Below, piece after piece: positions 16,569-25,406 of a DNA stretch of 64,000 nt. The position numbers were made by a program, and so were the translations under genes. Below the pieces are notes generated by a model. It saw nothing but the letters and a program-made list of their open reading frames with translations, was not told the origin of the DNA and made no database searches. The stretch spans positions 434,001 to 498,000 of the forward strand of contig NZ_CP046457.1 of the NCBI RefSeq assembly GCF_009734445.1, given 5' to 3'. How positions within the stretch are numbered: position 1 is the first letter of the stretch; the number at the start of each line of letters is the position of its first letter. The stretch comes from Candidatus Syntrophocurvum alkaliphilum (lineage in GTDB: Bacteria; Bacillota; Syntrophomonadia; Syntrophomonadales; Syntrophomonadaceae).

Positions 16569-18089
16569 ATGAATAAGAAAGGATATGTATATCTTGTTGG
16601 AGCAGGGCCTGGTGACCCTGGTTTATTTACTCTTAAAGGTAAATCCTTACTTAGTAAAGCAGAGGTAGTAGTTTATGACAGACTTGTAAGTAAAACTATC
16701 CTATCATATATAAATCCAGATGCAGAAGTATATTATGTTGGAAAAGCTTCAGGCAATCATGCTTTATCTCAAGACGAGATAAATGAACTGTTACTTAGTA
16801 AAGCCCAGCAAGGTAAAATGGTAGTACGTTTAAAGGGTGGAGATCCTTATTTATTTGGCCGTGGTGGTGAAGAAGCCCTATATTTAAAAGATCATGGAAT
16901 TAATTCTGAAGTAGTGCCCGGTATAACTTCAGCTATAGCTGTACCAGCTTATGCTGGAATTCCTGTTACTCATAGAGAATTAACCTCAAGTTTTGCTGTT
17001 ATTACCGGACATGAGAAACCTGGTAAAACCGAAAGCTCTATTCAGTGGGAAAAAATATCAACTGGAATAGGCACCTTAGTATTTTTAATGGGTATTGAAA
17101 ACCTATCTTTTATAGTAAAGAACTTATTAGAAAATGGGCGTGAGAAAACAACACCGGTAGCTTTAATAAGATGGGGAACTAACCCTGAACAAGAAGTTAT
17201 TATATCTACTCTTGAAAAAGTAGAAAAGGATGTTTATGAAACAAATTTTAAATCTCCAGCAATAATTGTTGTTGGAGAAGTTGTAAATCTTAGAGATAAA
17301 TTAAAATGGATAGAGGATAAACCATTATGGGGAACAAAAATTGTAGTTACTAGAGCCAGGGCACAGGCTAGTCTTTTAACCGAAAAAATACAAATGCTTG
17401 GTGGTCAGCCAATAGAATTTCCTTCTATTGAAATAAAGAAAGAAGAAAACTTATATCCTTTATATAATGCATTTCAAACAATGGAAAATTATGATTGGCT
17501 TATTTTCACTAGTGTAAATGCTGTTAAAATTTTCTTTGAAGAATTAATGGAGCAAAACTATGATATTCGTTCCTTAAATAATATAAATATTTGTGCAATA
17601 GGACCTGTGACAAGAGATAGCTTAAGAGACAAAGGCTTAAAAGTAGATGTAGTGCCTGATGAATACAAAGCAGAAGGAATTATTGAAGAACTTCGCACAA
17701 AAATTAAGCCAGGACAGTCAGTACTATTACCTAGAGCAAGAGGTGCTAGAAGTATACTTCCAGAAACAATACGTGAATGGGATGTTTATGTAAACGAAGT
17801 TTATCTTTATGAAGCTGTTACCACTTCTAATATTTCTGAAGAACAGATTAAAGATATTTTAGAAGGCAATGTTGATTATATTACTTTTACTAGCTCTTCT
17901 ACAGTAACTAACTTTGTTAATATTATCGGTAAAGACAATATTGATAAAATCAATTCTAGTATAAAAATAGCTTGTATAGGACCTATTACTGCAGGGACAG
18001 CAAAGGAGAACAATTTCTCTGTTGATACTGTAGCTGATAGATATACTATTGATGGTTTAATTGAGGCAATTTTAATAGATCGCGGTTAA
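16569..18089 (+). CDS. cobA-hemD: Fused uroporphyrinogen-III C-methyltransferase / uroporphyrinogen-III synthase
   Basis: 506 residues with two enzymes in one chain. Residues 1 to about 245 are CobA, a SAM-dependent methyltransferase (VGAGPGDPGLFTLKG, RLKGGDPYLFGRGGEE, VPGITSAIAVPAYAGIP), which makes precorrin-2. Residues about 255-506 are HemD (TKIVVTRARAQAS, LIFTSVNAVKIFFE, YITFTSSSTVTNFVN), which cyclises hydroxymethylbilane to uroporphyrinogen III. The fusion places the two consecutive steps together and pushes the pathway toward siroheme, as expected when heme is made by the Ahb route. Such fusions are common in Clostridia. Confidence 0.96.
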   Translation: MNKKGYVYLVGAGPGDPGLFTLKGKSLLSKAEVVVYDRLVSKTILSYINPDAEVYYVGKASGNHALSQDEINELLLSKAQQGKMVVRLKGGDPYLFGRGGEEALYLKDHGINSEVVPGITSAIAVPAYAGIPVTHRELTSSFAVITGHEKPGKTESSIQWEKISTGIGTLVFLMGIENLSFIVKNLLENGREKTTPVALIRWGTNPEQEVIISTLEKVEKDVYETNFKSPAIIVVGEVVNLRDKLKWIEDKPLWGTKIVVTRARAQASLLTEKIQMLGGQPIEFPSIEIKKEENLYPLYNAFQTMENYDWLIFTSVNAVKIFFEELMEQNYDIRSLNNINICAIGPVTRDSLRDKGLKVDVVPDEYKAEGIIEELRTKIKPGQSVLLPRARGARSILPETIREWDVYVNEVYLYEAVTTSNISEEQIKDILEGNVDYITFTSSSTVTNFVNIIGKDNIDKINSSIKIACIGPITAGTAKENNFSVDTVADRYTIDGLIEAILIDRG

Positions 18090-18105
18090 AAGGGGAGGTA
18101 ACAAC

Positions 18106-19281
18106 ATGATAGGATGTACAAAGCTTTTATGTGGTACGGCTACAGTTTCAGACGTTATTAAACATAATGCTCAAGGAGGAACAAGGGCTGAGTTGCTCCA
18201 GTTTTCTTCATCTAATAGACCTTTAGTAGTTTGGAATATGACTAACAGGTGTAATTTGCAATGCAAACACTGTTATATAGATGCCTATGATCGATCATAT
18301 GATAATGAGTTTACAACTGATGAAGCTAAGCATTTTATAGATGATTTAGCAGCAATGCAAGTGCCTGTTTTACTTTTTTCAGGTGGAGAGCCACTTATTA
18401 GGACAGATATCTTTGAATTAGGAAAATATGCTGCAAATAAAGGTCTTAGACCAGTAATATCTTCTAATGGTACTTTGATTGATGATGAAGTTGCTTTAAA
18501 AATTAAAGAAAGTGGATTTCAATATGTAGGAATAAGCATAGATGGAGCTCCTGCAACTCATGATGAATTTCGCAACCAAAAAGGTGCTTTTGAAAAGGCT
18601 TTAAAAGGTGCTCGGGCTTGTCTTAATAATGATGTTAAAACAGGAGTAAGATTTACGGTAAATAAATTAAATCAAAATGATTTAGCAGAAATATTAGATA
18701 TTGTGGAACTTGAGAAAATTCCGCGTTTTTGCATGTATCATCTCGTTTATGCAGGAAGAGGGCAAAGTATGATTGAAATGGATACTACTACTGATGAAAA
18801 ACGTTCAATCTTAGAATATATATCTCAAAGAACAATAGAGCTTCACAACAAGGGGGTAGAAGTTGAAATCCTAACTACCGATAATCATGCTGATGGTATT
18901 TATTTATATAATAAAATATCAACAGAAGATCCTTCACGTGCAGAAGAAATTAAACAGCTTTTAACAATGCATGGTGGATGTTCTGCTGGAACCAAATTTG
19001 CCAATGTGGATTCCAAAGGCAATGTGCATCCATGCCAATTTTGGCAAGACTATACAATTGGCAATGTGAGAGAAACTCCTTTTAGTGAATTATGGAATTC
19101 AGATGAAGAACTATTAGTAAAACTAAGAGAAAAACATCTTTATTTAAAAGGTAAGTGTGCAAAATGTGATTATAAAACCTTATGTGCAGGATGTCGTATA
19201 AGAGCAAAAGCTGTTAGTGGTGATTTATGGGATGAAGATCCTGCATGTTATTTAAACGAAGAAGAAATAAAGAGCAGGTGA
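18106..19281 (+). CDS. ahbC: Radical SAM heme biosynthesis protein AhbC / NirJ1
   Basis: 391 residues. The N-terminal extension IGCTKLLCGTATVSD is typical of NirJ1/AhbC. The radical SAM cluster motif CNLQCKHC is near residue 44, LLFSGGEPL follows, and a C-terminal Cys-rich SPASM-like region (GKCAKCDYKTLCAGCR) would bind a second cluster. AhbC removes acetate side chains of 12,18-didecarboxysiroheme to give iron-coproporphyrin III. It lies between cobA-hemD and hemB in the operon. Separation from AhbD rests on the N-terminus and length. Confidence 0.88.
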   Translation: MIGCTKLLCGTATVSDVIKHNAQGGTRAELLQFSSSNRPLVVWNMTNRCNLQCKHCYIDAYDRSYDNEFTTDEAKHFIDDLAAMQVPVLLFSGGEPLIRTDIFELGKYAANKGLRPVISSNGTLIDDEVALKIKESGFQYVGISIDGAPATHDEFRNQKGAFEKALKGARACLNNDVKTGVRFTVNKLNQNDLAEILDIVELEKIPRFCMYHLVYAGRGQSMIEMDTTTDEKRSILEYISQRTIELHNKGVEVEILTTDNHADGIYLYNKISTEDPSRAEEIKQLLTMHGGCSAGTKFANVDSKGNVHPCQFWQDYTIGNVRETPFSELWNSDEELLVKLREKHLYLKGKCAKCDYKTLCAGCRIRAKAVSGDLWDEDPACYLNEEEIKSR

Positions 19282-19289
19282 TATAAAAA

Positions 19290-20261
19290 ATGGCTTTTCC
19301 GACTCAAAGAATGAGAAGATTACGAGTAAATCCTACCATGCGAAATATGGTAAGAGAAACCTCCTTATCTGTAAATAATTTAGTTTATCCTCTATTCATT
19401 ACCTATGGTAAGGACAAAAAAATACCAGTAAACTCCATGCCGGGTGTATATCAATACTCAGTGGATAAAGTAAAGGAAGAGATTCATGAGTTGGGTGCTT
19501 TAGAAATACCAGCTGTATTATTATTTGGTATACCAGAGTATAAAGATAATATGGGAACATCGGGTTGTCAGGAAAATGGTGTTGTTCAAGAAGCAATAAA
19601 GACAATTAAAGACATTAATCCCAATATACTTGTAATAACCGATGTGTGTTTATGTGAGTATACAGATCATGGACACTGTGGCATTGTTGAACAAGACGGG
19701 ACAATTAATAATGATAAGACATTAGAACTATTAGCACAACAAGCAGCATCTCATGCAAAAGCAGGAAGTGATATAATTGCACCTTCTGACATGATGGATG
19801 GTAGGGTAGGATATATTAGAAATATATTAGATAAAGATGGTTATTCTGATATTTCAATAATGTCTTATGCTGCAAAATACTCATCTGCTTTTTATGGGCC
19901 ATTTAGAGAAGCCGCAGAATCAGCACCTCAATTTGGTGATCGAAAAACCTATCAAATGGATAGTGCGAATATTAAAGAGGCCCTTAGAGAGGTGAAACTA
20001 GATATAGCAGAAGGGGCAGATATTGTAATGGTAAAACCCGCCCTTTCTTATTTAGATGTTATAAAAGCAGTAAAGGATAAATTCGAATATCCAACAGCAG
20101 CTTATAATGTTAGTGGTGAATATTCTATGATTAAAGCTGCAGCTGAAAAAGGATGGCTTGATGGGGAGTCTGTAATGTATGAAGTTTTAACAAGCATCAA
20201 AAGAGCAGGAGCTGATATTATAATTAGTTATGCTGCAAAAGATGTAGCCAAGGTACTGTAA
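19290..20261 (+). CDS. hemB: Delta-aminolevulinic acid dehydratase (porphobilinogen synthase)
   Basis: 323 residues. It condenses two 5-aminolevulinates to porphobilinogen. DVCLCEYTDHGHCG carries Cys ligands for catalytic zinc, so this is the zinc-type enzyme. APSDMMDGRVGYIR and MVKPALSYLDVIK contain the two Schiff-base lysine regions. It follows ahbC by 8 nt; the RBS is weak, consistent with coupled translation. Confidence 0.97.
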   Translation: MAFPTQRMRRLRVNPTMRNMVRETSLSVNNLVYPLFITYGKDKKIPVNSMPGVYQYSVDKVKEEIHELGALEIPAVLLFGIPEYKDNMGTSGCQENGVVQEAIKTIKDINPNILVITDVCLCEYTDHGHCGIVEQDGTINNDKTLELLAQQAASHAKAGSDIIAPSDMMDGRVGYIRNILDKDGYSDISIMSYAAKYSSAFYGPFREAAESAPQFGDRKTYQMDSANIKEALREVKLDIAEGADIVMVKPALSYLDVIKAVKDKFEYPTAAYNVSGEYSMIKAAAEKGWLDGESVMYEVLTSIKRAGADIIISYAAKDVAKVL

Positions 20262-20283
20262 TAAAATTGGGGAGGAGCTTATA

Positions 20284-21291
20284 ATGCTTGTATCATGGAA
20301 TACAACCAACCAGTGTAACATGTATTGTGACCACTGTTATAGAGATGCTGGAGATAGACTTTCAGAAGAATTATCTACTGATGAAGCAAAAAAGTTAATA
20401 CTAGAAATAAAAAAAGCGGGTTTTAAACTATTAATATTTAGTGGTGGAGAATCACTAATGAGACCTGATATTTATGAATTAGCTTCGTTTGCAACTCAAA
20501 ATGGACTAAGAGTTGTTTTAGGTACTAATGGGACTCTTATCACATATGAAGTTGCAACAAAGATGAAAGCAGCTGGTTTCATGGCAGTTGGAGTTAGCTT
20601 AGATAGTTTGGACGCCAAACAAAATGATGAGTTTCGCAAATTAGATAATGCCTTTAATCTAACAGTTCAAGGATTAAAAAATCTCAAGGATGTAGGTATA
20701 CCTTTTCAACTACACACAACAGTTATGGATTGGAATGTGGATGAGTTAGAAAAAATAACAGATTATGCCATTGAGATGGGGGCTATGGCTCATCATTTCT
20801 TTTTTTTGGTACCTACAGGTAGAGGGAAAAATATTGAAGAAGAAGCATTAAGAGTTAAAACCTATGAAAAAACTATAAATAGACTTATGAATAAACAAAA
20901 ACAAATTGAAATAGAGATTAAACCTACTTGTGCTCCACAGTTTATACGAATTGCGGATAAAAAAGGTTTGCCTCACCGATTTACTAAAGGATGCTTAGCG
21001 GGAATAAGCTATTGCATAATTAGTCCAAAAGGTGATGTACAACCATGTGCATATCTTGATATTCCTCTTGGCAATGTAAAAGAAAAAGCTTTTGATGAAA
21101 TATGGAATAATAATAAAGTTTTAAAAGAGTTAAGAACAATGCAGTATAAGGGTAAATGTGGTTATTGTGACTATAAAGAAAAATGCGGTGGCTGCAGAGC
21201 GCGTGCATATTATTATAGTGAAGGTGATTACTTAGCAGAAGATACATGGTGCTTATATAAACCAATTGAGGCGATTAAAAATGAAAGATAA
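20284..21291 (+). CDS. ahbD: Radical SAM heme synthase AhbD / NirJ2
   Basis: 335 residues. It begins directly with LVSWNTTNQCNMYCDHCYRD, whose CNMYCDHC is the radical SAM cluster motif. IFSGGESLMRPDIYE follows, and a C-terminal Cys-rich region (GKCGYCDYKEKCGGCR) resembles a SPASM domain. AhbD oxidatively decarboxylates two propionates of iron-coproporphyrin III to the vinyls of heme b. It is shorter at the N-terminus than its neighbour AhbC, which is the basis for telling them apart. Its 3' end overlaps ahbA by 11 nt. Confidence 0.87.
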   Translation: MLVSWNTTNQCNMYCDHCYRDAGDRLSEELSTDEAKKLILEIKKAGFKLLIFSGGESLMRPDIYELASFATQNGLRVVLGTNGTLITYEVATKMKAAGFMAVGVSLDSLDAKQNDEFRKLDNAFNLTVQGLKNLKDVGIPFQLHTTVMDWNVDELEKITDYAIEMGAMAHHFFFLVPTGRGKNIEEEALRVKTYEKTINRLMNKQKQIEIEIKPTCAPQFIRIADKKGLPHRFTKGCLAGISYCIISPKGDVQPCAYLDIPLGNVKEKAFDEIWNNNKVLKELRTMQYKGKCGYCDYKEKCGGCRARAYYYSEGDYLAEDTWCLYKPIEAIKNER

Positions 21292-21748
21292 AATAGATAT
21301 TAAGATTTTAAATCTACTGCAAAATGAATTTGAAATTAGTCTAAATCCATATAAAGATATGGCAGATAAACTTAAAATATCAGAAGAAGAATTATTGCAA
21401 AGAGTTAATAACCTAAAGGAAAAAGGAATAATTAGAAGAATTGGAGCTGTTTTTGATTCAAAAAGTCTGGGATATTACTCTACATTATGTGCAGTTAAAG
21501 TTCCTGATGCTAAAATAGATGAAGCTGCTTCCTTGATAAATTCAGAACGAGGTGTTACACACAATTATATTAGAGATCATGAATATAATATCTGGTTTAC
21601 ATTAACAGCACCTTCTATTGAAAAAGCAATGCATATACTAACAATTATTGAGGAAAAATTAGGATTAAAAATAGTTAATATGCCTTCTAAAAAGGTATAT
21701 AAAATAAGAGTCTCATTTGATTTGGAGGAAGAGGATGAACTATTATAA
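21281..21748 (+). CDS. ahbA: Siroheme decarboxylase subunit AhbA
   Basis: 155 residues from ATG 21281, which lies 9 nt after GAGG; an in-frame TTG at 21266 is less likely. It is an Lrp/AsnC-like protein: winged-helix N-terminus (MADKLKISEEELLQRVNNLK, GIIRRIGAVFDSKS) and a C-terminal ligand domain with YNIWFTLTAPS. AhbA and AhbB together decarboxylate siroheme to 12,18-didecarboxysiroheme. The winged helix could also bind DNA and sense heme, as shown for some AhbA-type proteins. Paralogous to the next gene, with which it overlaps by 14 nt. Confidence 0.9.
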   Translation: MKDKIDIKILNLLQNEFEISLNPYKDMADKLKISEEELLQRVNNLKEKGIIRRIGAVFDSKSLGYYSTLCAVKVPDAKIDEAASLINSERGVTHNYIRDHEYNIWFTLTAPSIEKAMHILTIIEEKLGLKIVNMPSKKVYKIRVSFDLEEEDELL

Positions 21749-22214
21749 TATTAGTGATAATATAGATAGTGTAATAATTAATATGATACAAGGGGATATT
21801 CCATTAGAATCGAGACCTTTTAAAAATTTAGCAGATTCATTACAGATTACAGAACAAGAAGTTATTGATCGTATAAAAAAAATGCAACATGAAGGAACAA
21901 TTCGTAGATTTGGAGCAGTTTTAAGACATCAAAAAGCTGGATTTAATGTGAACGCTATGGTAGTTTGGAATGTTGAAGAATCAAAAACGGATGAAGTTGG
22001 GAATAATATGGCTAAATTTAAACATGTAAGTCATTGTTATCTAAGAGATGTAGAAAAAGATTTTGGATATAATATTTTTACAATGATTCATGCAAAAACT
22101 GAGAGTGAATTAGATAAAATAATTAAAGATATATCAAAAGTTACAGGAATAGTTGATTTTAAAATAATTAGAAGCCTTAAAGAACTAAAAAAAGTTAGCA
22201 TGACATATATATAA
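21735..22214 (+). CDS. ahbB: Siroheme decarboxylase subunit AhbB
   Basis: 159 residues from ATG 21735, 6 nt after GGAGG; a TTG at 21717 gives a longer, less likely start. It has the same Lrp-like plan as AhbA: HTH around LADSLQITEQEVIDRIKKM, EGTIRRFGAVLRHQKAG, and the C-terminal HCYLRDVEKDFGYNIFTMIH. The conserved His and Tyr/Arg positions match the AhbAB catalytic region. It is the partner subunit of the heterodimeric siroheme decarboxylase. Confidence 0.9.
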   Translation: MNYYNISDNIDSVIINMIQGDIPLESRPFKNLADSLQITEQEVIDRIKKMQHEGTIRRFGAVLRHQKAGFNVNAMVVWNVEESKTDEVGNNMAKFKHVSHCYLRDVEKDFGYNIFTMIHAKTESELDKIIKDISKVTGIVDFKIIRSLKELKKVSMTYI

Positions 22215-22263
22215 CAATAATATTTTAAGGCTATTATGAATATAATTTGGGAGGGAGTAAACT

Positions 22264-23553
22264 TTGCTAAAAAAAACCAAATCTAAAGAACTGTATGAAA
22301 TAGCCCAGCAATATATACCTGGTGGTGTTAATAGTCCAGTAAGAGCGTTTAAAGCAGTAGGTACAGATCCACTATTTATAAATAGGGCTAAGGGGGCAAA
22401 AGTTTACGACATTGATGGTAATGAATATATAGACTATGTTTGTTCATGGGGACCATTAATTTTAGGTCATAGTGATGATGATGTAGTAAAAGCAATTTGT
22501 GATACTGCAGTAAACGGTACTAGTTATGGAGCACCATGTGAAGCAGAACTAGAACTAGCAAAATTAATATGTGATGCATTCCCATCAATGGATAAGGTAC
22601 GCATGGTTAATTCAGGAACCGAAGCAACTATGAGTGCTGTACGAGTAGCTAGAGCTTATACAGGCAGAAATAAAATTGTTAAATTTGAAGGTTGTTTTCA
22701 TGGACATGCAGATACCTTCCTAATAAAGGCTGGGTCAGGGCTTCTTACAGCAGGGAAACCAACAAGCCCTGGTGTTCCTGATGTATTTGCGGAGCATACT
22801 CTAAATGCTAAATATAATGATTTGGAATCAGTTAAAGATATTTTTAAACAATGGGGTAATGAAATAGCAGCAGTTATAGTTGAGCCAGTAGCAGGAAATA
22901 TGGGACTAGTTTTACCAGATGCTGAATTTTTAAAAGGATTACGCAATATTACTGAGCTTAATGGTAGTATGTTAATTTTTGATGAAGTTATAACTGGGTT
23001 TAGGACATGTTATGGAGGATTTCAGAATATAGTAGAAATTGAGCCCGATTTAACAACCTTAGGAAAAATAATAGGTGGTGGTTTACCTGTTGGTGCATAT
23101 GGAGGTAGGAAAGAGCTTATGGATATGGTAGCACCAGTAGGAGATGTTTACCAAGCAGGAACATTATCTGGCAACCCGTTAGCAATGGTAGCTGGAGCAA
23201 CTACACTTAAAAAACTAAAAAATAATGATTATTATGATAGAATAGAAGTATTAGGCTACTTATTAACTGGAAAATTAAAAACTATATTTGAGGAGCATGA
23301 CTTATATTGTACTATTAATAGGTTAGGCTCAATGTTTTCAGTTTTCTTTACAGAACAAGAAGTTAACAACTATGAAGCTGTACAAACTTGTGATACAGAT
23401 AAATATGCAAAGTTTCATAGGGAATTAATAAATAAAGGTATTTATTTTCCTCCAGCACAGTTTGAAGTATGTTTTATTTCCTGTGCTCATGAAGTTGAAG
23501 ATATTGAAAAAACAGCTGAAGCTATTAATGATGTACTAAATACAATTAAATAG
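22264..23553 (+). CDS. hemL: Glutamate-1-semialdehyde 2,1-aminomutase
   Basis: 429 residues. A PLP enzyme that converts glutamate-1-semialdehyde to 5-aminolevulinate. N-terminus YIPGGVNSPVRAFKAVG is highly typical; LIFDEVITGFR holds the PLP-binding Asp and TTLGKIIGGGLPVGAYGG the PLP lysine. It starts at TTG, 7 nt after GGGAGGG. It completes the set of enzymes needed from glutamyl-tRNA to heme b in this operon. Confidence 0.97.
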   Translation: MLKKTKSKELYEIAQQYIPGGVNSPVRAFKAVGTDPLFINRAKGAKVYDIDGNEYIDYVCSWGPLILGHSDDDVVKAICDTAVNGTSYGAPCEAELELAKLICDAFPSMDKVRMVNSGTEATMSAVRVARAYTGRNKIVKFEGCFHGHADTFLIKAGSGLLTAGKPTSPGVPDVFAEHTLNAKYNDLESVKDIFKQWGNEIAAVIVEPVAGNMGLVLPDAEFLKGLRNITELNGSMLIFDEVITGFRTCYGGFQNIVEIEPDLTTLGKIIGGGLPVGAYGGRKELMDMVAPVGDVYQAGTLSGNPLAMVAGATTLKKLKNNDYYDRIEVLGYLLTGKLKTIFEEHDLYCTINRLGSMFSVFFTEQEVNNYEAVQTCDTDKYAKFHRELINKGIYFPPAQFEVCFISCAHEVEDIEKTAEAINDVLNTIK

Positions 23554-23576
23554 AATAGAACAGGGGAGGAACAAAG

Positions 23577-24356
23577 TTGGCAACCTCTTATGGGTGGGAG
23601 TGGTTTATAGAGAATTTTGAGGCTATAAGTCAAATTAATTTAACATCTTATAAAAGACCTCAAATGGAGCGACGTATAAATAGTTTTATGCGTTCAGTTA
23701 ATTCTTCTAATTATAAAGACTTTTTAGATATTTTATCTAAAGATAAGATTCTCTATAAAAAGTTTATTGAGCACTTAACGATTAATGTTTCAGAATTTTT
23801 TAGAAATCCAGCACATTGGGAAGTGTTAGAAAAAAAGATTATTCCTATGTTGCTTGAGAACAAAAAAAAGCTTAAAGTATGGAGTGCTGGATGTTCAACA
23901 GGAGAAGAACCATATTCTCTAGCGATGTTATTTAAAGAAAAATTTCCTGATACTGTAGATGAAATTTATGCTACAGACCTTGATATAGAAGTATTAGATA
24001 AAGCACAAATTGGAATATATTCAGAAAAAGCAATACAATCTTTAGAATATAATTATCAAAAAAAATATTTTATTCAGAATAAAAATTTCTTTAAGATTAA
24101 AGAAGATATAAAAAGCATGGTGAAATTTCAACGTCAAGATTTACTAAAAGAAGCATTTACAAAAAATAATGATTTAATTTTATGTCGAAATGTTGTAATA
24201 TACTTTACCGAAGAAACTAAACAAAAACTATATAAAAAATTTACAAACTCACTAAATGCAAATGGAGTATTATTTATTGGCAGTACAGAACAAATTTTTC
24301 AAGCAAAAGATTTAGGCTTAAAACCAATAGCAACATTTTTTTATCAAAAAGCATAG
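23577..24356 (+). CDS. cheR: CheR-type chemoreceptor glutamate methyltransferase
   Basis: 259 residues. It methylates receptor glutamates with SAM for chemotaxis adaptation. The N-terminal helical domain (YKRPQMERRINSFM) is followed by the SAM site VWSAGCSTGEEPYSLAM and ATDLDIEVLDKA; NDLILCRNVVIYF is the conserved core. It starts at TTG 8 nt after GGGGAGG. It sits 23 nt after hemL, so it is probably cotranscribed with the heme genes, although a functional link is not evident. A chemoreceptor-like protein is encoded at 31922-32779; no other che gene is near. Confidence 0.92.
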   Translation: MATSYGWEWFIENFEAISQINLTSYKRPQMERRINSFMRSVNSSNYKDFLDILSKDKILYKKFIEHLTINVSEFFRNPAHWEVLEKKIIPMLLENKKKLKVWSAGCSTGEEPYSLAMLFKEKFPDTVDEIYATDLDIEVLDKAQIGIYSEKAIQSLEYNYQKKYFIQNKNFFKIKEDIKSMVKFQRQDLLKEAFTKNNDLILCRNVVIYFTEETKQKLYKKFTNSLNANGVLFIGSTEQIFQAKDLGLKPIATFFYQKA

Positions 24357-24372
24357 GAAAATTTCTATTGTG

Positions 24373-24406
24373 ACAATTTATATTGTAAAACAATTTATAT
24401 TGTAAA
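24373..24406. promoter_or_regulatory. Tandem palindromic 17-bp repeats, possible operator of the etf cluster
   Basis: ACAATTTATATTGTAAA occurs twice head to tail (24373-24389 and 24390-24406). Each unit contains the inverted pair ACAAT/ATTGT. A further TATTGTGACAAT just upstream resembles another half. The arrangement suggests a dimeric regulator binding two adjacent sites about 230 bp before etfB. No regulator gene is adjacent. Confidence 0.5.
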
Positions 24407-24483
24407 AAAATTTATTGATTGATATGAAAAAGAAGGATATTAGAAAGAACTATAGAAATTATTAACTTGTATATTTTTTTGTT

Positions 24484-24567
24484 GCTGTAGACCTAGCGGT
24501 AATTATGCCGTAGGCAGTAGTATATAAAAAACCTGTAAAGGTGGTGGTTAATACTAAGTACCTTTAC
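24484..24567 (+). promoter_or_regulatory. Structured leader region before etfB
   Basis: Two stem-loops: CCTAGCGG (24492-24499) with CCGTAGG (24508-24514) having one bulge, and GTAAAGGT (24535-24542) with ACCTTTAC (24560-24567). The second has no following T-run, so it does not look like a terminator. It may be a structured 5' leader of etfBA. It matches no riboswitch class I recognise. Confidence 0.4.
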
Positions 24568-24619
24568 TGCTTTAATTAGTGTAAAGTTTTAAAAATGAAA
24601 ATGTAAAGGAGGAATGAAC

Positions 24620-25375
24620 TTGAAGGTTCTAGTATGTGTTAAGCAAACATTTGACACAGAAGCCAAAATTGACTTGAAAGATGGCAAAATAGTAGATGCG
24701 GGTATCAATTTAATTATCAATCCTTATGATGAAGTTGCTGTAGAAGGTGCAATTCAACTAAAAGAAAAAAAGATAGCTAGTGAAGTAGTTATAGTTTCCG
24801 CAGGAGCAGACAAAGCTATGGATGCCATCCGTACAGCGTTAGCTATGGGTGCTGACAGAGGAATATTAGTAAAACAAGATACTTCTGCTGATGAATATGC
24901 AAGAGCAGTTGCATTAGCAGCAGCTATTAAAGAAGAGAATCCAGATTTAGTATTAGCGGGTCACGTTGCTGCTGATGATGGGTCATCTCAGGTTCCAACT
25001 CGTATGGCTGAAATTTTAGGCTTACCACATGTTAATGTTATTACTGATGTAGAAATAGCAGATGGAAAAGCTGTATGTACTAGTGAAGCTGATGGTGGAA
25101 CACAGGTAACTGAAGTAGCAATTCCAGCAGTTATTTCAAGTCAGGTAAGTTGGAATGAGCCACGCTACCCATCTATGAAAGGTATAATGCAGGCTAAGAA
25201 AAAGCCAGTTGCTACAGTAGATGCTGTAGAAACTGAAAATAAAACTACAATAGTTGAGTATAGCATGCCACCTGAAAAAGCTGCAGGTGTTAAGATAGAA
25301 GAAGAGCCAGAAGTAGCTGCTCAACAATTAGCAGATTGGATGTTAAATACTGCTAAAGTAGAAATTAAAAAATAA
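24620..25375 (+). CDS. etfB: Electron transfer flavoprotein, beta subunit
   Basis: About 251 residues. With EtfA it carries electrons from acyl-CoA dehydrogenases via FAD. I choose TTG 24620 because AAGGAGG ends 7 nt before it and the protein then reads KVLVCVKQTFDTEAKI, the usual EtfB start; ATG 24614 would leave only 1 nt after the RBS. Conserved ADDGSSQVPTRMAEILGLP and NEPRYPSMKGIMQAKKK (family signature) are present. Its partner EtfA lies 31 nt downstream, followed by the ETF oxidoreductase. Confidence 0.95.
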   Translation: MKVLVCVKQTFDTEAKIDLKDGKIVDAGINLIINPYDEVAVEGAIQLKEKKIASEVVIVSAGADKAMDAIRTALAMGADRGILVKQDTSADEYARAVALAAAIKEENPDLVLAGHVAADDGSSQVPTRMAEILGLPHVNVITDVEIADGKAVCTSEADGGTQVTEVAIPAVISSQVSWNEPRYPSMKGIMQAKKKPVATVDAVETENKTTIVEYSMPPEKAAGVKIEEEPEVAAQQLADWMLNTAKVEIKK

Positions 25376-25406
25376 ATATTTTATAAAATATAAAGGAGGG
25401 TAATTA

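Noticed and set aside
24361-24420. Possible CRISPR-like direct repeats before etfB
   Set aside because: Only two 17-bp units that abut with no spacer; this fits an operator, not an array.
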